Assembly (NCBI GenBank): GCA_964019135.1
Contig: OZ025255.1
Location: 4,836,001-4,900,000, forward strand
Direction of reading: 5' to 3'
Length of the DNA: 64,000 nt
From: Arenicola marina
Lineage: Eukaryota > Annelida > Polychaeta > Arenicolidae
Shown: piece after piece, positions 53,683 through 64,000 of the stretch
Numbering within the stretch: the first letter of the stretch is position 1
How the letters are laid out: the number at the start of each line of letters is the position of its first letter
The notes under the pieces: model-generated
Seen by the model: the letters and a program-made list of their open reading frames with translations, nothing else
Told to the model about the DNA's origin: nothing
The model's database searches: none
Made by a program: the position numbers and the translations under genes

Positions 53683-55193
53683 TACAATGTGTCACCGCTA
53701 TGACGTCAGTACTACATGTACAATGTGTCACCGCCCTGACGTCAGTACTACATGTACAAGGTGTCACCGCCCTGGCGTCAGTACTACATGTACAATGTGT
53801 CACCGCCCTGACGTCAGTACTACATGTACAATGTGTCACCGCCCTGACGTCAGTACTACATGTACAATGTGTCACCGCCCTGACGTCAGTACTGCATGTA
53901 CAAGGTGTCACCGCCTTGACGTCAGTACTACATGTACACTGTGTCACCGCCCTGACGTCAGTACTACATGTACACTGTGTCACCGCCCCGACGTCAGTAC
54001 TACATGTACACTGTGTCACCGCCCTGACGTCAGTACTACATGTACACTGTGTCACCGCCCTGACGTCAGTACTATATGTACACTGTGTCACCGCCCTGAC
54101 GTCAGTACTACATGTACACTGTGTCACCGCCCTGACGTCAATACTATATGTACACTGTGTCACCGCCCGGACGTCAGTACTACATGTACACTGTGTCACC
54201 GCCCTGACGTCAGTACTGCATGTACACTGTGTCACCGCCCTGACGTCAGTACTACATGTACACTGTGTCACCGCCCCGACGTCAGTACTACATGTACACT
54301 GTGTCACCGCCCTGACGTCAGTACTACATGTACACTGTGTCAACGCCCTGACGTCAGTACTACATGTACACTGTGTCACCGCCCTGACGTCAGTACTACA
54401 TGTACAATGTGTCACCGCCCTGACGTCAGTACTATATGCACACTGTGTCACCGCCCCGACGTCAGTACTACATGTACACTGTGTCACCGCCCTGACGTCA
54501 GTACTACATGTACACTGTGTCACCGCCCCGACGTCGGTACTACATGTACACTGTGTCACCGCCCTGACGTCAGTACTACATGTACACTGTGTCACCGCCC
54601 TGACGTCAGTACTACATGTACACTGTGTCACCGCCCTGACGTCAGTACTACATGTACACTGTGTCACCGCCCCGACGTCAGTACTACATGTACACTGTGT
54701 CACCGCCCTGACGTCAGTACTACATGTACACTGTGTCACCGCCCCGACGTCAGTACTACATGTACACTGTGTCACCGCCCTGACGTCAGTACTACATGTA
54801 CACTGTGTCACCGCCCTGACGTCAGTACTACATGTACACTGTGTCACCGCCCTGACGTCAGTACTACATGTACACTGTGTCACCGCCCTGACGTCAGTAC
54901 TACATGTACAATGTGTCACCGCCCTGATGTCAGTACTGCATGTACACTGTGTCACCGCCCTGATGTCAGTACTACATGTACTCTGTGTCACCGCCCTGAC
55001 GTCAGTACTGTATGTACACTGTGTCACCGCCCTGACGTCAGTACTACATGTACAAGGTGTCACCGCCCTGACGTCAGTACTACATGTACACTGTGTCACC
55101 GCCCTGACGTCAGTACTATATGTACACTGTGTCACCGCCCTGACGTCAGTACTACATGTACAATGTGTCACCGCCCTGACGTCAGACTACATG
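53683..55193. repeat. S30: long T2 segment, 42 units
   Basis: It has a T2 head with three ACAATG units, GTCAATACTATATG (about 54137), GCCCGGACG (about 54165), GACGTCGGTAC (about 54532) and the T2 tail. S33 has the same length and landmarks at an offset of 6,981 bp. Confidence 0.85.
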
Positions 55194-58072
55194 TACAATG
55201 TGTCACCGCTATGACGTCAGTACTACATGTACAATGTGTCACCGCCCTGACGTCAGTACTACATGTACACTGTGTCACCGCCCTGACGTCAGTACTACAT
55301 GTACACTGTGTCACCGCCCTGACGTCAGTACTACATGTACAAGTTGTCACCGACCTGACGTCAGTACTACATGTACACTGTGTCACCGCCCTGACGTCAG
55401 TACTACATGTACAATGTGTCACAGCCCTGACGTCAGTACTACATGTACAAGGTGTCACCGCCCTGACGTCAGTACTACATGTACACTGTGTCACCGCCCT
55501 GACGTCAGTACTACATGTACAATGTGTCACAGCCCTGACGTCAGTACTACATGTACAAGGTGTCACCGCCCTGACGTCAGTACTACATGTACACTGTGTC
55601 ACCGCCCTGGCGTCAGTACTACATGTACACTGTGTCACCGCCCTGACGTCAGTACTACATGTACACTGTGTCACCGCCCTGACGTCAGTACTACATGTAC
55701 AAGTTGTCACCGACCTGACGTCAGTACTACATGTACACTGTGTCACCGCCCTGACGTCAGTACTACATGTACAATGTGTCACAGCCCTGACGTCAGTACT
55801 ACATGTACAAGTTGTCACCGACCTGACGTCAGTACTACATGTACACTGTGTCACGGCCCTGACGTCAGTACTACATGTACACTGTGTCACCGCCCTGACG
55901 TCAGTACTACATGTACACTGTGTCACCGCCCTGACGTCAGTACTACATGTACACTGTGTCACCGCCTGGACGTCAGTACTACATGTACACTGTGTCACCG
56001 CCCTGGCGTCAGTACTACATGTACAATGTGTCACCGCCCTGGCGTCAGTACTACATGTACACTGTGTCACCGCCCTGACGTCAGTACTACATGTACACTG
56101 TGTCACCGCCCTGACGTCAGTACTACATGTACAAGTTGTCACCGACCTGACGTCAGTACTACATGTACACTGTGTCACCGCCCTGACGTCAGTACTACAT
56201 GTACAATGTGTCACAGCCCTGACGTCAGTACTACATGTACAAGGTGTCACCGCCCTGACGTCAGTACTACATGTACACTGTGTCACCGCCCTGACGTCAG
56301 TACTACATGTACAATGTGTCACAGCCCTGACGTCAGTACTACATGTACAAGGTGTCACCGCCCTGACGTCAGTACTACATGTACACTGTGTCACCGCCCT
56401 GGCGTCAGTACTACATGTACACTGTGTCACCGCCCTGACGTCAGTACTACATGTACACTGTGTCACCGCCTGGACGTCAGTACTACATGTACACTGTGTC
56501 ACCGCCCTGGCGTCAGTACTACATGTACAATGTGTCACCGCCCTGGCGTCAGTACTACATGTACACTGTGTCACCGCCCTGGCGTCAGTACTACATGTAC
56601 ACTGTGTCACCGCCCTGACGTCAGTACTACATGTACACTGTGTCACCGCCCTGACGTCAGTACTACATGTACACTGTGTCACCGCCCTGGCGTCAGTACT
56701 ACATGTACACTGTGTCACCGCCCTGGCGTCAGTACTACATGTACAAGTTGTCACCGACCTGACGTCAGTACTACATGTACACTGTGTCACCGCCCTGGCG
56801 TCAGTACTACATGTACACTGTGTCACCGCCCTGGCGTCAGTACAACATGTACACTGTGTCACCGCCCTGGCGTCAGTACTACATGTACAAGTTGTCACCG
56901 ACCTGACGTCAGTACTGCATGTACACTGTGTCACCGCCCTGACGTCAGTACTACATGTACAATGTGTCACCGCCCTGACGTCAGTACTACATGTACACTG
57001 TGTCACAGCCCTGACGTCAGTACTACATGTACAAGGTGTCACCGCCCCGACGTCAGTACTACATGTGCAAGATGTCACCGCCCTGACGTCAGTACTACAT
57101 GTACACTGTGTCACCGCCCTGGCGTCAGTACTACATGTACACTGTGTCACCGCCCTGACGTCAGTACTACATGTACACTGTGTCACCGCCCTGACGTCAG
57201 TACTACATGTACACTGTATCACCGCCCTGACGTCAGTACTACATGTACACTGTGTCACCGCCCTGACGTCAGTACTACATGTACACTGTGTCACCGCCCT
57301 GGCGTCAGTACTACATGTACACTGTGTCACCGCCCTGACGTCAGTACTACATATACAAGGTGTCACAGCCCTGGCGTCAGTACTACATGTACACTGTGTC
57401 ACCGCCCTGACGTCAGTACTACATGTACAACGTGTCACCGCCCTGACGTCAGTACTACATGTACACTGTGTCACCGCCCTGGCGTCAGTACTACATGTAC
57501 ACTGTGTCACCGCCCTGACGTCAGTACTACATGTACACTGTGTCACCGCCTGGACGTCAGTACTACATGTACACTGTGTCACCGCCCTGGCGTCAGTACT
57601 ACATGTACAATGTGTCACCGCCCTGGCGTCAGTACTACATGTACACTGTGTCAACGCCCTGACGTCAGTACTACATGTACACTGTGTCACCGCCCTGACG
57701 TCAGTACTACATGTACAATGTGTCACCGCCCTGACGTCAGTACTATATGCACACTGTGTCACCGCCCCGACGTCAGTACTACATGTACACTGTGTCACCG
57801 CCCTGACGTCAGTACTACATGTACACTGTGTCACCGCCCCGACGTCGGTACTACATGTACACTGTGTCACCGCCCTGACGTCAGTACTACATGTACACTG
57901 TGTCACCGCCCTGACGTCAGTACTACATGTACACTGTGTCACCGCCCTGACGTCAGTACTACATGTACACTGTGTCACCGCCCCGACGTCAGTACTACAT
58001 GTACACTGTGTCACCGCCCTGACGTCAGTACTACATGTACAATGTGTCACCGCCCTGACGTCAGACTACATG
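55194..58072. repeat. S31: T5 segment, 80 units
   Basis: The head differs from all other types except S32: ACAATG, two ACACTG units, then TTGTCACCGACCTG. The body copies the T5 block of S29 (offset 4,246 bp, measured at CGCCTGGACG), including the 108-bp and 792-bp periods. From about 57.65 kb it changes to T2-like CCCCGACG units, ending in an unusual short tail. Confidence 0.8.
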
Positions 58073-60663
58073 TACAATGTGTCACCGCTATGACGTCAGT
58101 ACTACATGTACAATGTGTCACCGCCCTGACGTCAGTACTACATGTACACTGTGTCACCGCCCTGACGTCAGTACTACATGTACACTGTGTCACCGCCCTG
58201 ACGTCAGTACTACATGTACAAGTTGTCACCGACCTGACGTCAGTACTACATGTACACTGTGTCACCGCCCTGACGTCAGTACTACATGTACAATGTGTCA
58301 CAGCCCTGACGTCAGTACTACATGTACAAGGTGTCACCGCCCTGACGTCAGTACTACATGTACACTGTGTCACCGCCCTGACGTCAGTACTACATGTACA
58401 ATGTGTCACAGCCCTGACGTCAGTACTACATGTACAAGGTGTCACCGCCCTGACGTCAGTACTACATGTACACTGTGTCACCGCCCTGGCGTCAGTACTA
58501 CATGTACACTGTGTCACCGCCCTGACGTCAGTACTACATGTACACTGTGTCACCGCCCTGACGTCAGTACTACATGTACAATGTGTCACAGCCCTGACGT
58601 CAGTACTACATGTACAAGTTGTCACCGACCTGACGTCAGTACTACATGTACACTGTGTCACGGCCCTGACGTCAGTACTACATGTACACTGTGTCACCGC
58701 CCTGACGTCAGTACTACATGTACACTGTGTCACCGCCCTGACGTCAGTACTACATGTACACTGTGTCACCGCCTGGACGTCAGTACTACATGTACACTGT
58801 GTCACCGCCCTGGCGTCAGTACTACATGTACAATGTGTCACCGCCCTGGCGTCAGTACTACATGTACACTGTGTCACCGCCCTGACGTCAGTACTACATG
58901 TACACTGTGTCACCGCCCTGACGTCAGTACTACATGTACAAGTTGTCACCGACCTGACGTCAGTACTACATGTACACTGTGTCACCGCCCTGACGTCAGT
59001 ACTACATGTACAATGTGTCACAGCCCTGACGTCAGTACTACATGTACAAGGTGTCACCGCCCTGACGTCAGTACTACATGTACACTGTGTCACCGCCCTG
59101 ACGTCAGTACTACATGTACAATGTGTCACAGCCCTGACGTCAGTACTACATGTACAAGGTGTCACCGCCCTGACGTCAGTACTACATGTACACTGTGTCA
59201 CCGCCCTGGCGTCAGTACTACATGTACACTGTGTCACCGCCCTGACGTCAGTACTACATGTACACTGTGTCACCGCCTGGACGTCAGTACTACATGTACA
59301 CTGTGTCACCGCCCTGGCGTCAGTACTACATGTACAATGTGTCACCGCCCTGGCGTCAGTACTACATGTACACTGTGTCACCGCCCTGGCGTCAGTACTA
59401 CATGTACACTGTGTCACCGCCCTGACGTCAGTACTACATGTACACTGTGTCACCGCCCTGACGTCAGTACTACATGTACACTGTGTCACCGCCCTGGCGT
59501 CAGTACTACATGTACACTGTGTCACCGCCCTGGCGTCAGTACTACATGTACAAGTTGTCACCGACCTGACGTCAGTACTACATGTACACTGTGTCACCGC
59601 CCTGGCGTCAGTACTACATGTACACTGTGTCACCGCCCTGGCGTCAGTACAACATGTACACTGTGTCACCGCCCTGGCGTCAGTACTACATGTACAAGTT
59701 GTCACCGACCTGACGTCAGTACTGCATGTACACTGTGTCACCGCCCTGACGTCAGTACTACATGTACAATGTGTCACCGCCCTGACGTCAGTACTACATG
59801 TACACTGTGTCACAGCCCTGACGTCAGTACTACATGTACAAGGTGTCATCGCCCCGACGTCAGTACTACATGTGCAAGATGTCACCGCCCTGACGTCAGT
59901 ACTACATGTACACTGTGTCACCGCCCTGGCGTCAGTACTACATGTACACTGTGTCACCGCCCTGACGTCAGTACTACATGTACACTGTGTCACCGCCCTG
60001 ACGTCAGTACTACATGTACACTGTATCACCGCCCTGACGTCAGTACTACATGTACACTGTGTCACCGCCCTGACGTCAGTACTACATGTACACTGTGTCA
60101 CCGCCCTGGCGTCAGTACTACATGTACACTGTGTCACCGCCCTGACGTCAGTACTACATATACAAGGTGTCACAGCCCTGGCGTCAGTACTACATGTACA
60201 CTGTGTCACCGCCCTGACGTCAGTACTACATGTACAACGTGTCACCGCCCTGACGTCAGTACTATATGCACACTGTGTCACCGCCCTGACGTCAGTACTA
60301 CATGTACACTGTGTCACCGCCCTGGCGTCAGTACTACATGTACACTGTGTCACCGCCCTGGCGTCAGTACTACATGTACACTGTGTCACCGCCCTGACGT
60401 CAGTACTACATGTACACTGTGTCACAGCCCTGACGTCAGTACTACATGTACAATGTGTCACCGCCCTGACGTCAGTACTACATGTACACTGTGTCAAAGC
60501 CCTGGCGTCAGTACTACATGTACACTGTGTCACCGCCCTGACGTCAGTACTACATGTACAAGGTGTCACCGCCCCGACGTCAGTACTACATGTGCAAGAT
60601 GTCACCGCCCTGATGTCAGTACTACATGTACACTGTGTCACCGCCCTGACGTCAGACTACATG
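58073..60663. repeat. S32: T5 segment with T1 tail, 72 units
   Basis: It has the same head and body as S31 at an offset of 2,807 bp after an early two-unit loss, so the 792-bp period becomes 720 bp (58296 and 59016). It ends in the T1 tail TGTGCAAGATGTC (about 60594), followed by a T2 head. CATCGCCCCG at about 59847 is a private change. Confidence 0.8.
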
Positions 60664-62174
60664 TACAATGTGTCACCGCTATGACGTCAGTACTACATGT
60701 ACAATGTGTCACCGCCCTGACGTCAGTACTACATGTACAAGGTGTCACCGCCCTGGCGTCAGTACTACATGTACAATGTGTCACCGCCCTGACGTCAGTA
60801 CTACATGTACAATGTGTCACCGCCCTGACGTCAGTACTACATGTACAATGTGTCACCGCCCTGACGTCAGTACTGCATGTACAAGGTGTCACCGCCTTGA
60901 CGTCAGTACTACATGTACACTGTGTCACCGCCCTGACGTCAGTACTACATGTACACTGTGTCACCGCCCCGACGTCAGTACTACATGTACACTGTGTCAC
61001 CGCCCTGACGTCAGTACTACATGTACACTGTGTCACCGCCCTGACGTCAGTACTATATGTACACTGTGTCACCGCCCTGACGTCAGTACTACATGTACAC
61101 TGTGTCACCGCCCTGACGTCAATACTATATGTACACTGTGTCACCGCCCGGACGTCAGTACTACATGTACACTGTGTCACCGCCCTGACGTCAGTACTGC
61201 ATGTACACTGTGTCACCGCCCTGACGTCAGTACTACATGTACACTGTGTCACCGCCCCGACGTCAGTACTACATGTACACTGTGTCACCGCCCTGACGTC
61301 AGTACTACATGTACACTGTGTCAACGCCCTGACGTCAGTACTACATGTACACTGTGTCACCGCCCTGACGTCAGTACTACATGTACAATGTGTCACCGCC
61401 CTGACGTCAGTACTATATGCACACTGTGTCACCGCCCCGACGTCAGTACTACATGTACACTGTGTCACCGCCCTGACGTCAGTACTACATGTACACTGTG
61501 TCACCGCCCCGACGTCGGTACTACATGTACACTGTGTCACCGCCCTGACGTCAGTACTACATGTACACTGTGTCACCGCCCTGACGTCAGTACTACATGT
61601 ACACTGTGTCACCGCCCTGACGTCAGTACTACATGTACACTGTGTCACCGCCCCGACGTCAGTACTACATGTACACTGTGTCACCGCCCTGACGTCAGTA
61701 CTACATGTACACTGTGTCACCGCCCCGACGTCAGTACTACATGTACACTGTGTCACCGCCCTGACGTCAGTACTACATGTACACTGTGTCACCGCCCTGA
61801 CGTCAGTACTACATGTACACTGTGTCACCGCCCTGACGTCAGTACTACATGTACACTGTGTCACCGCCCTGACGTCAGTACTACATGTACAATGTGTCAC
61901 CGCCCTGATGTCAGTACTGCATGTACACTGTGTCACCGCCCTGATGTCAGTACTACATGTACTCTGTGTCACCGCCCTGACGTCAGTACTGTATGTACAC
62001 TGTGTCACCGCCCTGACGTCAGTACTACATGTACAAGGTGTCACCGCCCTGACGTCAGTACTACATGTACACTGTGTCACCGCCCTGACGTCAGTACTAT
62101 ATGTACACTGTGTCACCGCCCTGACGTCAGTGCTACATGTACAATGTGTCACCGCCCTGACGTCAGACTACATG
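60664..62174. repeat. S33: long T2 segment, 42 units, copy of S30
   Basis: 1,511 bp, same as S30. From about 61.36 kb it also matches S4 at an offset of 56,815 bp, including TATATGCACAC (61416) and GACGTCGGTAC (about 61511). One clear difference from S4 is CAGTGCTACATG at about 62129. Confidence 0.85.
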
Positions 62175-62533
62175 TACAATGTGTCACCGCTATGACGTCA
62201 GTACTACATGTACAATGTGTCACCGCCCTGACGTCAGTACTACATGTACAACGTGTCACCGCCCTGACGTCAGTACTACATGTACACTGTGTCACCGCCC
62301 TGACGTCAGTACTACATGTACAATGTGTCACCGCCCTGACGTCAGTACTACATGTACAATGTGTCACCGCCCTGACGTCAGTACTACATGTACAAAGTGT
62401 CACCGCCCTGTCGTCAGTACTACATGTACACTGTGTCACCGCCCTGACGTCAGTACTATATGTACACTGTGTCACCGCCCTGACGTCAGTACTACATGTA
62501 CAATGTGTCACCGCCCTGACGTCAGACTACATG
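62175..62533. repeat. S34: miniature 10-unit segment, copy of S5
   Basis: 359 bp, with the ACAAAGTGTCACC and CTGTCGTCAG pair, in the same order as S5 and 56,815 bp from it. Confidence 0.85.
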
Positions 62534-64000
62534 TACAATGTGTCACCGTTATGACGTCAGTACTACATGTACAATGTGTCACCGCCCTGACGTCAGTACT
62601 ACATGTACAACGTGTCACCGCCCTGACGTCAGTACTACATGTACACTGTGTGACCGCCCTGACGTCAGTACTACATGTACAATGTGTCACCGCCCTGACG
62701 TCAGTACTACATGTACAATGTGTCACCGCCCTGACGTCAGTACTGCATGTACAAGGTGTCACCGCCCTGACGTCAGTACTACATGTACACTGTGTCACCG
62801 CCCTGCCGTCAGTACTACATGTACAATGTGTCACCGCCCTGACGTCAGTACTACATGTACAATGTGTCACCGCCCTGACGTCAGTACTGCATGTACAAGG
62901 TGTCACCGCCCTGACGTCAGTACTACATGTACAATGTGTCACCGCCCTGACGTCAATACTACATGTACACTGTATCACCACCCTGACGTCAGTACTACAT
63001 GTACACTGTGTCACCGCCCTGACGTCAGTACTACATGTACAATGTGTCACCGCCCTGACGTCAGTACTACATGTACAAGGTGTCACCGCCCTGACGTCAG
63101 TACTACATGTACACTGTGTCACCGCCCTGACGTCAGTACTGCATGTACACTGTGTCACCGCCCTGACGTCAGTACTACATGTACACTGTGTCACCGCCCT
63201 GACGTCAGTACTACATGTACAATGTGTCACCGCCCTGACGTCAGTACTACATGTACACTCTGTCACCGCCCTGACGTCAGTACTACATGTACAATGCGTC
63301 ACCGCCCTGACGTCAGTACTACATTTACACTGTGTCACCGCCTTGACGTCAGTACAATATGTACAATGTGTCACCGCCCTGACGTCAGTACTACATGTAC
63401 ACTGTGTCACCGCCCTGACGTCAGTACTGCATGTACAACGTGTCATCGCCCCAACGTCCATACTACATGTACAAGGTGTCACCGCCCTGTCGTCAGTACT
63501 ACATGTACAAGCTGTCACCGCCCTGACGTCAGTACTACATGTACACTGTGTCACCGCCCTGGCGTCAGTACTACATGTACAAGAAGTCACCGCCCTGACG
63601 TCAGTACTACATGTACACAGTGTCATCGCCCTGACGTCAGTACTACATGTACAATGTGTCGCCGCCCTGACGTCAGTACTACATGTACACTGTGTCACCG
63701 CCCTGACGTCAGTACCACATGTACACTGTGTCACCGCCCTGACGTCAGTACTACATGTACAATGTGTCACCGCCCTGACGTCAGTACTACATGTACAATG
63801 TGTCACCGCCCTGACGTCAGTACTACATGTACACTGTGTCACCGCCCTGACGTCAGTACTACATATACAATGTGCCACCGCCCTGACGTCAGTACTACAT
63901 GTACAATGTGTCACCGCCCTGACGTCAGTACTACATGTACATTGTGTCACCGCCCTGACGTCAGTACTACATGTACACTGTGTCACCGCCCTGACGTCAG
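62534..64000. repeat. S35: T1 segment, first 40.75 units (cut by window edge)
   Basis: It opens with CCGTTATGACG and follows S6 unit by unit at an offset of 56,815 bp. It includes the variants TGTGTGACCG (about 62649) and AACGTCCATAC (about 63453), which occur in no other T1 copy of the window, and ACATATACAATGTGCC at 63861. The segment continues beyond the window. Confidence 0.85.

Larger units (their letters stand above)
51000..60300. repeat. T5 block in three copies (S29, S31, S32)
   Basis: Three copies of a block of CACAGCCCTG, TTGTCACCGACCTG, CGCCTGGACG and TGGCGTCAG units lie at about 51.0-53.2, 55.2-57.4 and 58.1-60.2 kb. S30 lies between the first two. CGCCTGGACG at 51721, 55967 and 58774 gives offsets of 4,246 and 2,807 bp. 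Confidence 0.8.
1..64000. repeat. 36-bp satellite array, whole window
   Basis: The window is a single uninterrupted head-to-tail array of a 36-bp unit, starting in unit phase 1 at base 1 and ending at unit position 27 at base 64000. Counting segment by segment gives 1,778.75 units, of which 35 are 35 bp long. No base lies outside the array, so there is no intergenic space to describe, and no orientation switch was seen. Units differ from consensus mainly by single substitutions that recur in ordered groups, the signature of amplification and unequal exchange. The scale and homogenisation are those of eukaryotic satellite or minisatellite DNA; chromosomal location (pericentromeric, subtelomeric or interstitial) cannot be read from the sequence. 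Confidence 0.98.

Noticed and set aside
1-64000. CRISPR array, suggested by a 36-bp direct repeat period
   Set aside because: The repeats abut with no spacers between them, all units are near-copies of each other, and there is no leader or cas gene. The number of units is far beyond any CRISPR array.
1-64000. Telomeric repeat or centromeric alpha-like satellite
   Set aside because: There is no TTAGGG-type motif, no CENP-B box was recognised, and the unit is 36 bp rather than about 170 bp. Location cannot be settled from the sequence alone.
1-64000. Transposon-derived repeat, tRNA, rRNA or other RNA gene
   Set aside because: No terminal repeats, target-site duplications, transposase or reverse transcriptase motifs, and no tRNA or rRNA landmarks were found. 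Every base belongs to the 36-bp array.
1-64000. Pure assembly artefact
   Set aside because: Copies carry distinct private variants (for example 3825, 10348, 29927, 39427, 43609 and 62129) and ordered hybrids with consistent offsets, which collapsed or looped assembly would not readily create. Duplication of individual blocks by the assembler, especially the 56,815-bp pair, remains possible.
1-64000. Inverted blocks or strand switches within the array
   Set aside because: CTGACGTCAG reads the same on both strands, so I checked the asymmetric CCGCCC and TGTCACC parts. They keep one orientation from 1 to 64000.

Overview
The whole 64,000-base window is one tandem satellite array. It holds no recognisable gene, RNA gene, transposon or unique flanking DNA. 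The array is a 36-bp unit, about 53% G+C in its consensus, always in the same orientation, and it runs off both ends of the window. I count 1,778.75 units: 35 of them are 35 bp long and all the rest keep an exact 36-bp register, so 1778.75 x 36 - 35 = 64,000. A long, homogenised array of this kind is typical of eukaryotic satellite or minisatellite DNA. CpG-type decay variants alongside mostly retained CpGs suggest an animal genome, but I cannot name the taxon or the chromosomal location.

The array is organised at several levels. (1) The monomer carries a perfect 10-bp palindrome CTGACGTCAG containing a full cAMP-response element (TGACGTCA), with an Sp1-type GC-box core (GGGCGG, minus strand) directly beside it, followed by overlapping palindromes AGTACT, TACATGTA and TGTACA. 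(2) A 35-bp unit that has lost one T (GTCAGACTAC instead of GTCAGTACTAC), followed by a unit reading CCGCTATGACG or CCGTTATGACG, recurs 35 times and cuts the array into 36 segments (S0 to S35, the first and last incomplete). Every complete segment is exactly 36n-1 bp long. (3) The segments fall into types, here called T1 to T5 by variant monomers at their heads and tails. Heads and tails follow each other by strict rules that imply an ancestral super-repeat T1-T2-T3-T4, best preserved at 5719-11582 (5,864 bp, 163 units). (4) Several younger duplications overlie this: 3,742 bp (about 10.4-17.9 kb), 2,194 bp (about 18.1-22.5 kb), 9.65-9.82 kb (about 27.8-48.0 kb), a three-copy T5 block (about 51.0-60.3 kb), and a near-identical block repeated 56,815 bp apart (about 4.55-7.19 kb and 61.36-64.0 kb).

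Region by region: 1-5718 holds mixed and compressed segments; 5719-11582 is the cleanest super-repeat; 11583-29390 holds further super-repeats with hybrid segments; 29391-49975 holds very long T4-derived segments (up to 174 units); 49976-60663 is dominated by T5 arrays rich in TGGCGTCAG variants; 60664-64000 repeats the organisation seen near 4.5-7 kb.

Very long open reading frames cross the window, up to 2,920 codons at 36448-45210 (+). They exist because 36 is a multiple of three and three of the six frames of the monomer lack a stop. I do not annotate them as genes. The most interesting features are the punctuation system of 35-bp units, the head-tail order rules, and about 1,700 head-to-tail CRE plus GC-box pairs.
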